Shown piece after piece: positions 14,645-23,455 of a stretch of DNA of 28,060 nt. How positions within the stretch are numbered: position 1 is the first letter of the stretch; every line of letters begins with the position of its first letter. A program made the position numbers and the translations under genes. This stretch comes from JBJEFI01 sp051873875 (GTDB lineage Bacteria; Bacillota; Bacilli; Bacillales; Bacillaceae_G): positions 1 through 28,060 of the forward strand of contig JBJEFI010000142.1 in assembly GCA_051873875.1 (NCBI GenBank). Reading direction: 5' to 3'. The notes beneath the pieces are model-generated. The model did not search any database and was not told the origin of the DNA. It saw only the letters and a list, made by a program, of their open reading frames with translations.

Positions 14645-15493
14645 GTGAGAACAATTAGAAATTATCAAACAGTCAAATGGGGAATAGCGTTAATTCAACG
14701 CTATTCCACTGATAAAATTGGTAGTTTATCCGCTGAATTAGCGTATTTCTTCTTATTGTCTCTTTTTCCCTTATTAATTGTTTTAACTCAATTACTTCGT
14801 TTTGTTCCATTCGAAGTTGATACAATGCTCCAGCTTATTGCACAATATGCACCAGAACAAGCGATGAACTTAATTGAGCATACACTAAAAGAAATTACAG
14901 GAAAACAAGGTACTGGCCTACTTTCTTTTAGTATTTTATTTACAGTATGGGTTGCTTCAAAAGGCGTAGATGGAATTATGCGCGGTTTAAACAAAGCGTA
15001 TCGTATCTCTAAGGAGCGATCTTATTTTATAATGCGAGGCATGTCATATTTAATGACGGTGTTGCTTATTTTTGTTATTATATTCTCCCTATTTATTCCT
15101 GTATTAGGAAAAATTATTGGAGAGTATTTATTATCTCTGTTTTCAGCTAATGCTGTTGTTTTTTTTATTTGGGGTATTATTCGGTTATTATTAAGCTTTA
15201 CCGTTTTATTTATGGTTTTTTTATTTATGTATAAATATGTACCATTTAAAAAGCTAAAGTGGCATGAAATTTGGCCTGGGGCTTTATTTGCAACATTAGG
15301 TTGGATAGGCGCTTCCTACATATTTGCTTATTATGTAGAGAACTTTGGGAATTACACTTCTACATATGGAAGCCTTGGAGGTATTATTATTTTATTAATT
15401 TGGTTCTATTTAACAGCTATCATTATTTTAATTGGTGGTGAGTTAAATGCACTTTATTACTCCATTCGAAATAAACTTGATTTTATCGTTTAA
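14645..15493 (+). CDS. yfkH: YihY/ribonuclease BN-like membrane protein (YfkH-like)
   Basis: 282 residues with about six membrane helices. The family signature near the N-terminus is present (SAELAYFFLLSLFPLL, about residues 28-43), as are VASKGVDGIMRGLNKAY (about 101-117) and the late YGSLGGIIILLIWFYL. Despite the old 'ribonuclease BN' label these are membrane proteins of unknown function. It starts with GTG one base after the stop of the YtxH-like gene, so it is probably translationally coupled. It is the last gene of the operon, and the terminator overlaps its stop codon. Confidence 0.88.
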   Translation: MRTIRNYQTVKWGIALIQRYSTDKIGSLSAELAYFFLLSLFPLLIVLTQLLRFVPFEVDTMLQLIAQYAPEQAMNLIEHTLKEITGKQGTGLLSFSILFTVWVASKGVDGIMRGLNKAYRISKERSYFIMRGMSYLMTVLLIFVIIFSLFIPVLGKIIGEYLLSLFSANAVVFFIWGIIRLLLSFTVLFMVFLFMYKYVPFKKLKWHEIWPGALFATLGWIGASYIFAYYVENFGNYTSTYGSLGGIIILLIWFYLTAIIILIGGELNALYYSIRNKLDFIV

Positions 15494-15531
15494 AAAGCGA
15501 CTATCTCAATGATGTAGATAGTCGCTTTTTT
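15492..15531 (+). terminator. Terminator of the yfkJ-type operon
   Basis: AAAAAGCGACTATCT and AGATAGTCGCTTTTT form a perfect 15-bp stem around a 9-base loop. The 5' arm begins inside the stop codon. Confidence 0.93.
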
Positions 15532-15557
15532 AGTGATATGGTATTTATCGTTTGTTA

Positions 15558-15632
15558 GAGTACTAATACTAATCACTAAGGTGCTTGGTAGTATTGCCTG
15601 CAGTTTTTCGTTATGTCCAACTTTCGGCTGCA
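15558..15632 (+). repeat. Decayed remnant of the interspersed repeat
   Basis: ACTAATACTAATCACTA..TAGTATTGCC..GCAGTTTTTCGTTATGTCCAACTTTCGGCTG aligns with the tail of the 23456 copy and then with the head of the 7887 copy. It retains a tail followed by a head, as at a junction between two tandem units, but the middle part is missing. An AATACTA/TAGTATT stem is preserved. Confidence 0.55.
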
Positions 15633-15643
15633 GTTTTTTTAAG

Positions 15644-17563
15644 TTATTTTAATAAACGTAACCCATTTAAAATAACTAAAATGGTACTTCCTTCATGACC
15701 AATAACACCAAATGGTAAGTCAATGAATTGGAAGAAGTTTGATAAAATTAATACTGCAATGACAGAAATAGAGAAGATAATATTTTGTTTTACAATTTTG
15801 TTCATGCGGTTAGATAACTGGATGGCATCGGCTAGTTTTGTTAAATCATTTTTCATTAACACAATATCCGCTGTTTCTAACGCTACGTCTGTTCCTTCGC
15901 CCATGGCAATACCGACGCTAGCCGTTGCTAAAGCAGGGGCATCATTAATACCATCTCCAGTCATACCAACTGTTTGGTACTCTTCTTTCAATTGTTTTAC
16001 TCGTTCCACTTTTTCTGCTGGTAAGCAGCGAGCGTAGTAAGTTGATAAACCACATTCTGCTGCGATTGCTTTTGCTGTTTGTGGACTGTCTCCAGTAATC
16101 ATAATTGTTTGAATACCTGCATCATTTAGGCGACCAATTGCTTCAATGGATTCTGGACGTAATGTATCTTTTAAAGCAACAACGCCAAGGATACCTTCAT
16201 CATCCCCAATATAAATTGTTGTTTTTCCTTCATTTTCAAAGGCAAGGGCAGCACCATTTTGGAATTGTTGCGCCTGTTCTTTTCCTACGAATTCCATTTT
16301 ACCAATTTTATATTCTTTGTCGTATAAAGTAGCTTTTACCCCAGAGCCAGCAATGTCTTCCAAAGCATGTGGTTCTTCTAATGTTAAATGGTACGTTTCT
16401 TTGGCATAGCGTACAATTGCTTCTGCTAAAGGATGGGTAGAACGACTTTCAATGGAAGCGGTAAGTAATAATACTTCTTCTATTGAGTATCCTTCACGAA
16501 CTAACATATCCGTTACTTCTGGTTTTCCTTTTGTTAATGTTCCTGTTTTATCGAAGGCGACAGCTTTCAATTTCGCTAATTGTTCTAGATGAACGCCTCC
16601 TTTGAAAAGGATACCGTGTCTAGCTCCATTGGAAATAGCCGATAAAGTTGCTGGTGTAATAGAAGCAACAAGGGCACATGGAGAACCAACTACCAGTAAA
16701 ATCATTGCTCGATAAAATGTTTCATTCCAACTCCAATCAAATACATAGTGAGGAATAAACATCATAAGAGCAACAAAGAATAAAATACTTTTAACATAAG
16801 TACCCTCAAACTTTTCAATAAAAAGCTGAGAAGGAGATTTTTCACTTTGTGCTTCTTGGACAAGTTTAATAATTTTTTGGAACAATGTTTGGTCAGTAGG
16901 TTTGGTAATGCGTACTGTAATTGCTCCGCGTATATTCATCGTGCCTGCAAAGACATCGTCATCATTTGTTTTTAAAACAGGAACAGATTCTCCAGTAATG
17001 GCAGCTTCATCTAGTGTAGTCGAACCCTTAATAATGGTTCCGTCTGTAGGAATACGTTCCCCAGGTTTGACGAGAATTGTATCGCCAACTTCTAATTCCT
17101 TAATAGAAACAACACGTTCTTGACCATTGACAAGAAGGGTGGCTGTTTCAGGCTGTAAGTCTAATAAAGCAGAGATTTCTTTATTACTTTTGTTCATCGT
17201 ATATGTTTCCATTGCTCCACTTAAAGAGAAGATGAAAATTAGTATCGCGCCTTCCGTCCAGTAACCGATAATGGTTGATCCGATGGCAGCCAAAATCATT
17301 AAGATTTCAACGTTTAATTTTTTTTCTTTAATTGTTTTTGTAATACCTTCTTTTGCTTTTGCATATCCACCGATGACGAAAGCAAGTAAGTAGAATGGAA
17401 CAGCAACAGTCATTGCATCTTGACGTTGTAGGACATATCCTATTAGAATGAATACGCCTGACAATAAGGCACAGATGAGTTCGATATGCTCCATCCATTT
17501 TGGTTTTTGATGTTGTTCTTGCTTAGGGTGAGGGAGGGATAATTTTTTAACCTCGGCGTTCAT
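15644..17563 (-). CDS. pfeT: P1B4-type heavy-metal ATPase (PfeT/ZosA-like)
   Basis: 639 residues, a metal-transporting P-type ATPase. The transmembrane metal site has SPC (about 294-296) instead of CPC, and HEGST (about 623-627) in the last membrane segment. Both are signatures of the P1B4 subgroup (B. subtilis PfeT, formerly ZosA; Listeria FrvA), which exports ferrous iron and in some members Co or Zn. The catalytic core is complete: TGES actuator (about 190-193), DKTGT phosphorylation site (Asp about 338), the HP motif (His about 377) and TGDGINDAP (about 535-543). No N-terminal CxxC metal-binding domain is present. The start ATG at 17563 has AAAGGATGA upstream; a TTG two codons earlier is less likely. 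A PerR/Fur-like box lies upstream. Confidence 0.9.
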   Translation of the reverse strand: MNAEVKKLSLPHPKQEQHQKPKWMEHIELICALLSGVFILIGYVLQRQDAMTVAVPFYLLAFVIGGYAKAKEGITKTIKEKKLNVEILMILAAIGSTIIGYWTEGAILIFIFSLSGAMETYTMNKSNKEISALLDLQPETATLLVNGQERVVSIKELEVGDTILVKPGERIPTDGTIIKGSTTLDEAAITGESVPVLKTNDDDVFAGTMNIRGAITVRITKPTDQTLFQKIIKLVQEAQSEKSPSQLFIEKFEGTYVKSILFFVALMMFIPHYVFDWSWNETFYRAMILLVVGSPCALVASITPATLSAISNGARHGILFKGGVHLEQLAKLKAVAFDKTGTLTKGKPEVTDMLVREGYSIEEVLLLTASIESRSTHPLAEAIVRYAKETYHLTLEEPHALEDIAGSGVKATLYDKEYKIGKMEFVGKEQAQQFQNGAALAFENEGKTTIYIGDDEGILGVVALKDTLRPESIEAIGRLNDAGIQTIMITGDSPQTAKAIAAECGLSTYYARCLPAEKVERVKQLKEEYQTVGMTGDGINDAPALATASVGIAMGEGTDVALETADIVLMKNDLTKLADAIQLSNRMNKIVKQNIIFSISVIAVLILSNFFQFIDLPFGVIGHEGSTILVILNGLRLLK

Positions 17564-17656
17564 AATCAATCATCCTTTCTTTGAAATAGTGTTTTCATCG
17601 GAATTTATGCGTCAGATTGGCATCAAAAAGCGCGATTGAGCTAGCGGTATTGAGAA

Positions 17657-17671
17657 TTAGAATCATAATCA
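17657..17671. promoter_or_regulatory. PerR/Fur-like box upstream of pfeT
   Basis: TTAGAATCATAATCA matches the PerR consensus TTATAATNATTATAA at 11 of 14 defined positions and the Fur consensus about as well. It lies about 95 bases upstream of pfeT. B. subtilis pfeT/zosA is PerR-regulated, which makes the site plausible despite three mismatches. Confidence 0.4.
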
Positions 17672-17693
17672 ATATCCTTATAAAACGACGAAA

Positions 17694-17748
17694 GCTGCCA
17701 ACTAAGTGGCAGCGTTCAACTTTTAAATAGAAAGCTACAAAGGTAGCT
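17694..17748. other. Two short hairpins in the pfeT upstream region
   Basis: GCTGCCA/TGGCAGC (17694-17713, 6-base loop) and AGCTAC/GTAGCT (17733-17748, 4-base loop) are perfect inverted repeats. They could be part of a pfeT leader or simply operators. No known metal riboswitch motif was recognised. Confidence 0.4.
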
Positions 17749-17886
17749 CCTATTTTTAAAACTATATAATTTTTATACTTATATTTTACCATACTTTAAA
17801 AAATACATCTAGAGATGTGGTAGGCTATTTATACATATATATGGTAAGCAAGAGAAGAATGTAGAATGAAAGAAGAGGAGTAATGT

Positions 17887-18831
17887 ATGACAGCGAAGCG
17901 TTTTTTTACCAATCCAATTGGAATGGTCGTAACAGCATGTTTTGTTACATTTTTATGGGGGAGTGCCTTGCCGTTTATTAAGCTAAGCTATCGTTTGCTT
18001 GATATTCGTCCTGATGAAATAGGCGAACAGTTATTATTTGCTGGTTATCGCTTTTTATTAGCAGGGCTATTTGTATTGCTATATGCACTAATTGCCAAAA
18101 AACAAGTCAGATTTCAATTTCAAACGACGAAAACAATTATAAAAATAGGATTGTTACAAACTTTTTTACAATATGTTTTCTTTTATATTGGCTTAAGCCT
18201 AAGTACAGGTGTACAAGGTTCTATTATCGCTGGGACAGCATCTTTTTTCCAAATTATGTTCGCCCACTTTATGTATCAGGATGATCGCATTGATATGCGG
18301 AAAATTGTTGGCTTAATTGTCGGGTTTGCTGGTGTTATTTTTGTTAATGTAAGCAAAGGGGATTTAAGTTTACATTTTGGAATTGGTGAATTTCTTGTAT
18401 TATGTTCTGCAGCGGCAGGGGCACTAGGGAATTTATTTGCTAGAAATAGTGCAAAGAAATTAGAAATTGGTTATATGACAGGCTATCAAATGTTGTTTGG
18501 AGCCATCTTACTGACTGCTATTGGAAGCACACAAGTGGGAATAGCCCCATTCCAGTTTGAACTTGTATCATTTTTTATGTTAATTTATTTAGCTTTATTA
18601 TCGGCAGTAGGCTTCGTACTTTGGAACAACATTATGAAATATAACAAAGTTGGAAAAGTATCCATGTTTATGTTCTTAGTGCCTGTGTTTGGTACATTCC
18701 TTTCTAGTTTTATTTTAGGTGAAGCATTAAGTATCTTTGTTGTAATTGGATTGACGTGTGTTGTACTGGGGATTCTAATCGTTAATCGTACAGGATCTGA
18801 AAAAGGAAAAAAGATTATTAAAGTATCTTAA
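17887..18831 (+). CDS. EamA/DMT-family transporter
   Basis: 314 residues with ten membrane helices in two repeated five-helix halves, the EamA (drug/metabolite transporter) layout. The first helix contains CFVTFLWGSALPFIK (about 18-32), a typical EamA start. The second repeat begins near residue 160 (FGIGEFLVLCSAAAGALGNLF). The substrate is unknown. The start is set by GAGGAG eight bases upstream. It is monocistronic, divergent from pfeT, with a strong terminator after it. Confidence 0.88.
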   Translation: MTAKRFFTNPIGMVVTACFVTFLWGSALPFIKLSYRLLDIRPDEIGEQLLFAGYRFLLAGLFVLLYALIAKKQVRFQFQTTKTIIKIGLLQTFLQYVFFYIGLSLSTGVQGSIIAGTASFFQIMFAHFMYQDDRIDMRKIVGLIVGFAGVIFVNVSKGDLSLHFGIGEFLVLCSAAAGALGNLFARNSAKKLEIGYMTGYQMLFGAILLTAIGSTQVGIAPFQFELVSFFMLIYLALLSAVGFVLWNNIMKYNKVGKVSMFMFLVPVFGTFLSSFILGEALSIFVVIGLTCVVLGILIVNRTGSEKGKKIIKVS

Positions 18832-18833
18832 TG

Positions 18834-18875
18834 AAAAAGAGACTATCTAGTGTGTGCTAGCATAGTCTCTTTTTT
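18834..18875 (+). terminator. Terminator after the EamA gene
   Basis: AAAAAGAGACTAT pairs with ATAGTCTCTTTTT, enclosing an inner CTAG/CTAG stem. Confidence 0.93.
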
Positions 18876-18944
18876 GTTAGAGGGTGATTAATACAGATTG
18901 TAGTTGTATTTAATAATTTTTTATACCGTACAAAATTGTTGTTA

Positions 18945-19097
18945 TTAGCATTCACAAGCTGCTTCTAATGAAGAATATGTTGAGTTGTAGATATGTTCAA
19001 TTTCATCGTCTGTCATATAAGCCATTTGAATTTTTTCTGTTCCTTTTGTTTTTGCGATAAACTCAATCATGTTTTTACGTTCTTCTCTACTCATCAT
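18945..19097 (-). CDS. BH0509-family small protein
   Basis: 50 residues beginning MMSREERKNMIEFIAKTKG. This fits the small BH0509 protein family of Bacillus as I recall it (SREERKxMIEFI then YMTDDEIEHIY). Function is unknown; the charged helical makeup suggests a small soluble, possibly regulatory protein. The C-terminus ends AACEC, with two cysteines one residue apart. Start: ATG at 19097, with GGGAGAG seven bases upstream. An upstream in-frame ATG at 19184 would add 29 residues without a ribosome binding site and is rejected. Confidence 0.75.
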   Translation of the reverse strand: MMSREERKNMIEFIAKTKGTEKIQMAYMTDDEIEHIYNSTYSSLEAACEC

Positions 19098-19201
19098 TTT
19101 TATCTCTCCCTTTGTTTTAATACAGTGTTTATTATTAATAACTATTATATAACAGTTTTTGAAAAAGTGAACCTGTTTTTTCAAGGTTGTGTAAATTTTT
19201 T

Positions 19202-19220
19202 TTCGACAAAAAATGTCGAA
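19202..19220. other. Perfect inverted repeat upstream of the CAX gene
   Basis: TTCGACA and TGTCGAA are separated by five bases, about 70 bases before the CAX start. No T-run follows on either strand, so it is not a terminator. It may be an operator; the regulator is unknown. Confidence 0.35.
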
Positions 19221-19291
19221 TTGTTTGAGTGCTGAGAAATGAATTTAAATACTATTTTTGTGTATAGTAGGGATGAAAGGAGTGTTAAAAA

Positions 19292-20347
19292 ATGTCTGAA
19301 CGAATTTTTTCTATCTTAGTTTTAGTTGGATTACCACTATCTGTTGTAGGAAGTTTGTTGCATTGGGCACCAACCATTATGTTCGGTATATACTGTGTAA
19401 CGATTATTGCATTAGCTGCTTATATGGGGCGAGCAACAGAGAGTTTGGCCATTATTGCTGGACCAACAATTGGGGGATTATTAAATGCTACATTCGGAAA
19501 CGCAGTTGAACTTATTATTTCTATTTTTGCTTTAAAACAAGGACTCATTAATGTTGTATTAGCGAGTTTAACTGGTTCTGTTTTAGGAAACTTATTATTA
19601 GTTGGAGGCTTGACCTTCTTCGTTGGTGGTTTGAAATTTAAAAGACAACAATTTAACGTGTATGATTCGCGTCATAATGCAGGGTTATTAATTTTTGCCA
19701 TCGTCCTTGCCTTTGTTATTCCAGAAGTATTTTCCATGAATTTAGGAGAAAAAGACACATTTACATTAAGTGTTGGTGTAGCAGTTATTTTAATTGTGTT
19801 ATATTTATGTGCCTTATTCTTCAAACTAGTTACTCATCGTGGGGTATATAAAGGTACAGATGAGGAGCAACATGAGGAAGAAGTACCAGAGTGGGGGAAA
19901 AAGAAAGCAATCACTATTTTAGCATTGGCAACAATCGCAGTTGCTTATGTATCTGAAAACTTAGTACATACATTTGAAAGTGTTGCAGCAGCTTTTGGCT
20001 GGTCAGAACTATTTATCGGGATTATCATTGTTGCCATTGTTGGGAATGCAGCAGAACATGCGACAGCAATCCTAATGGCATATAAAAATAAAATGAATAT
20101 AGCAGTAGAAATTGCCGTTGGTTCCACATTACAAATTGCTATGTTCGTTGTGCCAATACTCGTTCTTATTTCTATGTTTTTTGACACACAAATGCCACTC
20201 GTATTTACGTTACCAGAGTTAATTGCCATGATCACTGCTGTATTTTTAACAATTAGTATTACAAATGATGGGGATACGAATTGGTTTGAAGGATTGACCC
20301 TGTTGGCTGCGTATCTCATTATGGGGATTGGCTTCTATTTGCTATAA
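19292..20347 (+). CDS. cax: Ca2+/H+ antiporter, CAX family (YfkE-like)
   Basis: 351 residues with about 11 membrane helices. The two inverted alpha-repeats of the CAX family are visible: GNAVELIISIFAL (about 71-83) and GNAAEHATAILMAYKNKM (about 251-268), whose glutamates bind calcium. A short acidic loop (DEEQHEEE, about 190-197) joins the two halves. It extrudes cytosolic Ca2+ in exchange for protons; B. subtilis YfkE is the structurally known relative. GAAAGGAG lies about 11 bases before the start. The next gene starts 15 bases downstream, so the two are likely cotranscribed. Confidence 0.93.
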   Translation: MSERIFSILVLVGLPLSVVGSLLHWAPTIMFGIYCVTIIALAAYMGRATESLAIIAGPTIGGLLNATFGNAVELIISIFALKQGLINVVLASLTGSVLGNLLLVGGLTFFVGGLKFKRQQFNVYDSRHNAGLLIFAIVLAFVIPEVFSMNLGEKDTFTLSVGVAVILIVLYLCALFFKLVTHRGVYKGTDEEQHEEEVPEWGKKKAITILALATIAVAYVSENLVHTFESVAAAFGWSELFIGIIIVAIVGNAAEHATAILMAYKNKMNIAVEIAVGSTLQIAMFVVPILVLISMFFDTQMPLVFTLPELIAMITAVFLTISITNDGDTNWFEGLTLLAAYLIMGIGFYLL

Positions 20348-20362
20348 GAATGGGGGAAACAT

Positions 20363-20986
20363 ATGGTTGAAAAGAAGCTACCACTTGCCGCTCGTATTAT
20401 TTTTTATTTTCTTGGCCTTCTTATCTTAACACTTGGTGCCTCTCTTATTTTAAAGTGTCAATTAGGTGCAGGGGCATGGGATGCATTAGCGGCTGCTCAA
20501 AGTAGACTATCTGGTTTGAAGGTTGGATATTGGATTTGGATTAATGGGATTATTCTTTTATTTGTAAATGCTTGGTTATTAAAGGCTCGCCCACAATATA
20601 GTGCAATTATTACCTTTGTTTTGATTGGTACACTTGTAAACTGGTGGATGTACGATATTTTGTATGCTGTGACACCTACAACAAATGTAGGACAATGGGC
20701 TTTTTTAATAGGGGGAATTTTAATTTTATCGTTGGGTGTTTCTTTTTATTTACAAGTAAATTTACCATCAAATCCAATTGATATGTTAATGGTAGCTATT
20801 CACCAGCGTTTTGGTTTAAGTTTGGGAATGAGTAAGATGATTGGTGAGATAATGGCGTTTATTGTGGCGTTTATTCTTGCTGGACCAATCGGAATTGGAA
20901 CAGTTGTAGTAACAATTTGTATTGGACCGATTGTTCAATATCTGTTCCCATTTACAAAAAGAGTCATGCTTCGTTTTTCCAAATGA
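20363..20986 (+). CDS. YczE/YitT-like membrane protein
   Basis: 207 residues with five to six membrane helices. LGAGAWDALAAAQ (about 30-42) and LPSNPIDMLMVAIHQRFG (about 133-150), each just after a helix, are the duplicated family motif of YczE/YyaS-type proteins. Function is unknown. It begins 15 bases after the CAX stop with GGGGGA as ribosome binding site, so it is probably in the same operon. I do not recall such a gene at this position in B. subtilis, where the cax gene yfkE is followed by yfkD. Confidence 0.8.
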   Translation: MVEKKLPLAARIIFYFLGLLILTLGASLILKCQLGAGAWDALAAAQSRLSGLKVGYWIWINGIILLFVNAWLLKARPQYSAIITFVLIGTLVNWWMYDILYAVTPTTNVGQWAFLIGGILILSLGVSFYLQVNLPSNPIDMLMVAIHQRFGLSLGMSKMIGEIMAFIVAFILAGPIGIGTVVVTICIGPIVQYLFPFTKRVMLRFSK

Positions 20987-21080
20987 CAAGAGTAGTCTGT
21001 TATTCCGATGGATAAATTTCCTTCTTCCTGCGAAAAATACGATTGATTCTTATTTTTTCAATAGTGGAAGGGGTTCATTT

Positions 21081-21866
21081 ATGAGAGTGTATCGACTCAT
21101 CGTTGTGGCGATTATTGCACTTTTTGTTTTTATACCGATACGCACAATGTACGCAACGAATGCACAGGGAAGCTTAAAAATCCCACGGCATGTTATTGAT
21201 ATTTCAAAAGAAAATACATATCCGAATCCAACGCAAGATTTGCCAAAGCTAGAGCCAAGTAAGTTTGCGAAAACCTTATTAAAGACATCGGATATAGGTA
21301 TTGAAAATCCTAGATTAATTAAGCTTTTTAATGAATCTTCAGCTTCCTCTGGTTCTTTTTCTGTCGGATATAAAGCAGTCATTTATTTAGGACGTTGGCC
21401 GCTTCGATACGAATCGACAGAGACAGCTGTAAATTGGGAGTATAAAAAAGTCAATGCCAATTATTATGATAATAAACATGGTCGTGTTTCTTATGGGCTT
21501 CGCTATAATCAAAATGAGCAGGCTTATATTCGTGGTGGACTAACATCAAAGGTTAGTAACGAAGAAGATGTGAAGAAGATGGTATTATCAGAAGCAATGG
21601 AAAAAACAGGTTTGCCACTAGCTTTTACAACAATTATCGGCTATGGGACAAAAAAAGATTATCCCTATAATATTGCACCGAAAACGATAGGGCATTTATA
21701 TGCCTATGCACCGGCAGTGAATGAAAAGGGAAAAGTAACCTTTGGGGAAGTGTATATCGTTTTAAAGGGAAATCAAAAGAAATTGATGATTAAAAACGTC
21801 ACTTCTCACGGAATTGGTGCATGGATTCCTGTTCAAGATCGAATTGCCCTTATTTTGCATAATTAA
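21081..21866 (+). CDS. yfkD: YfkD-family exported protein
   Basis: 261 residues. The N-terminus MRVYRLIVVAIIALFVFIPIRTMYA is a signal peptide or anchor, followed by a soluble domain outside the membrane. The overall sequence (LGRWPLRYESTETAVNWEYKKVN, about 103-125; GYGTKKDYPYN, about 191-201) fits the YfkD-like family of Bacillus, whose function is unknown. The ATG at 21081 is chosen because GGAAGGGG precedes it by seven bases and a signal peptide follows; the longer frame starting at 20922 overlaps the previous gene. It is positioned after the CAX gene as in B. subtilis. Confidence 0.85.
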   Translation: MRVYRLIVVAIIALFVFIPIRTMYATNAQGSLKIPRHVIDISKENTYPNPTQDLPKLEPSKFAKTLLKTSDIGIENPRLIKLFNESSASSGSFSVGYKAVIYLGRWPLRYESTETAVNWEYKKVNANYYDNKHGRVSYGLRYNQNEQAYIRGGLTSKVSNEEDVKKMVLSEAMEKTGLPLAFTTIIGYGTKKDYPYNIAPKTIGHLYAYAPAVNEKGKVTFGEVYIVLKGNQKKLMIKNVTSHGIGAWIPVQDRIALILHN

Positions 21867-21911
21867 AAATTTCCATTTGTATTGTTTTCTCGCTGATAGT
21901 GAATTGAATAA

Positions 21912-21954
21912 AACAAAAAGAGGTGTGGTCAAGAATACCGCACCTCTTTTTGTT
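21912..21954. terminator. Bidirectional terminator between yfkD and yfkAB
   Basis: AACAAAAAGAGGTGTGGT and ACCGCACCTCTTTTTGTT form an 18-bp stem with one G-U pair and a 7-base loop. It serves both convergent genes; its 3' end lies in the yfkAB stop codon. Confidence 0.93.
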
Positions 21955-23068
21955 AAATACGACTTTTTCTTTGTAAAAAGTCAATATTGTTATAGTAGCT
22001 ATTTTTTACTAACACATTTGGTCCTAGGCATTGAACGGATGGACAGTGACAGCTTAAAGAACGAGCTAAATCTGTTTGTTGCCACGTTTCAAATGCTTGT
22101 TGTAATGAGTGAGTTTGAATGTTGCCTAGTGGTGGAACATCACCAAAATCTGTAACGATAACGTCACCTGTGAAGATGTTAATATTTAAGCGAGAGCGAC
22201 CGTCTGGATCGTTTCGAACGGTAACATTTTTGCTTTCTCGTAGTTGTTTAATAAGAGCTATGTCACGCTCATCTTGGCTACATGCGTAAAATGGCAACGT
22301 TCCAAATAACATCCATGTATTTTCATCACGAATGCGTAATAGGCGAGAAATGGCATCTCGTATTTCATCTTTTGTCAAAATTTCTAAGCTACTTGCGAAG
22401 TCAGAAGCGTACATTGGATGAATTTCAAGACGTTGACAGCCCATTTCTTCAATTGCCTGCTTATGTATAGTTTCTAGGTGTGGAAGTGTTCGTTTATTTA
22501 GCATTGTTTCTGCTGATACGATAACTCCCATGCTTGTTAATGCTTTACTGTTTTCAATCATTCGCGTAAATAATTTCGCTCGTTGATCGTACGTCGGCTT
22601 TCGTTCCATTCTTGCAAAGCCACCTTCAACGAAATCATCAATTGTTCCCCAATTGTGAGAAATGTGAAGGACATCTAAATAAGGAGCAATTTTTTCATAA
22701 CGAGATAGTTCCATTGTTAAATTCGAATTGATTTGTGTGTAAATACCTCGTTCGTGGGCATATTTTAAAAGGGGAAGAACATAATTTTCTACGGATTTTA
22801 GTGACATCATTGGTTCTCCACCTGTAATGCTTATACAACGAAGTGTTGGGATTTCGTCTAATCGTTTAATAAGAAGAGAAAGGGGGAGTGCATCTGCATC
22901 TTTTGTTCCTAATGTATAACCAACAGCGCAATGTTCACAACGCATATTACAAAGTGTTGTTGTTGTAAATTCAATATTTGTTAATGTTTGTTTTCCATAT
23001 TCATTGTAATCCATATATGCTTCCCACGGATCAAATGTAGGAGAGATTCGTTGTTTTTCTTTTAACAT
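21953..23068 (-). CDS. yfkAB: Radical SAM/CxCxxxxC protein YfkAB
   Basis: 371 residues. The radical SAM cluster motif CNMRCEHC (Cys40, Cys44, Cys47) is near the N-terminus, followed by ISITGGEPMMS, the SAM-binding GGE motif (about 79-89). The C-terminus carries CHCPSVQC (Cys340, Cys342, Cys347), the CxCxxxxC signature of the YfkAB group, which probably binds a second iron-sulfur cluster as in SPASM-like enzymes. The substrate is unknown. In B. subtilis I recall this being annotated as two genes, yfkA and yfkB; here it is one frame. The ATG at 23068 has AAGGAGG upstream. It is monocistronic and convergent with yfkD. Confidence 0.9.
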   Translation of the reverse strand: MLKEKQRISPTFDPWEAYMDYNEYGKQTLTNIEFTTTTLCNMRCEHCAVGYTLGTKDADALPLSLLIKRLDEIPTLRCISITGGEPMMSLKSVENYVLPLLKYAHERGIYTQINSNLTMELSRYEKIAPYLDVLHISHNWGTIDDFVEGGFARMERKPTYDQRAKLFTRMIENSKALTSMGVIVSAETMLNKRTLPHLETIHKQAIEEMGCQRLEIHPMYASDFASSLEILTKDEIRDAISRLLRIRDENTWMLFGTLPFYACSQDERDIALIKQLRESKNVTVRNDPDGRSRLNINIFTGDVIVTDFGDVPPLGNIQTHSLQQAFETWQQTDLARSLSCHCPSVQCLGPNVLVKNSYYNNIDFLQRKSRI

Positions 23069-23214
23069 TATGTAGCCTCCTTCAGATACGTTGTTTATTA
23101 TAGGACTAACAATAAGAAAAAGAAAGAATTATCTTATTTCTATTTTTATGTGAGTATATGTAAGAAATTTGTGTATAATGAACGTAAATTGTTATTTAAA
23201 AGGAGATATACATA

Positions 23215-23400
23215 ATGGGTAAATCAATTCACGATAAAGATGCACAATTAACATATCTAAAAGAGCGATTAAATATGTTTATGGAAGTGATTGATGCAAT
23301 TGAGCCAGAAACGGTTGAATTAGAGGATTTAGATCGTTTATTACAAATGCTTGATGACATGGAAATGAAAATGGGTCAATTTAAAGTTGACGAAGAGTAA
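23215..23400 (+). CDS. yfjT: SE1561-family small protein (YfjT-like)
   Basis: 61 residues, acidic and helical, with no membrane segment. The N-terminus (MGKSIHDKDAQLTYLKERL) and the LEDLDRLLQMLDDMEMK stretch (about 37-53) fit the SE1561 family of small Firmicute proteins of unknown function. Its place between the radical SAM gene and pdaA parallels B. subtilis yfjT. AAAGGAGA lies nine bases before the start, and a TATAAT (23174-23179) about 35 bases upstream is a likely -10 element. A terminator follows directly. Confidence 0.85.
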   Translation: MGKSIHDKDAQLTYLKERLNMFMEVIDAIEPETVELEDLDRLLQMLDDMEMKMGQFKVDEE

Positions 23401-23407
23401 AAGATAC

Positions 23408-23437
23408 AAGGCTAGCTTCAGAGAAGCGGCCTTTTTT
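23408..23437 (+). terminator. Terminator after the SE1561 gene
   Basis: AAGGC..GCTTC and GAAGC.GCCTT pair around AGA and are followed by T's. Confidence 0.85.
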
Positions 23438-23455
23438 ATTTTGTTTAAAAGATTG

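Noticed and set aside
17595..17792. 65-codon minus-strand frame upstream of pfeT
   Set aside because: No ribosome binding site, and it spans the hairpins and the PerR-like box of the pfeT control region.
19202..19220. Terminator after the BH0509-type gene
   Set aside because: The hairpin is upstream of that minus-strand gene, not downstream, and no T-run follows on either strand.
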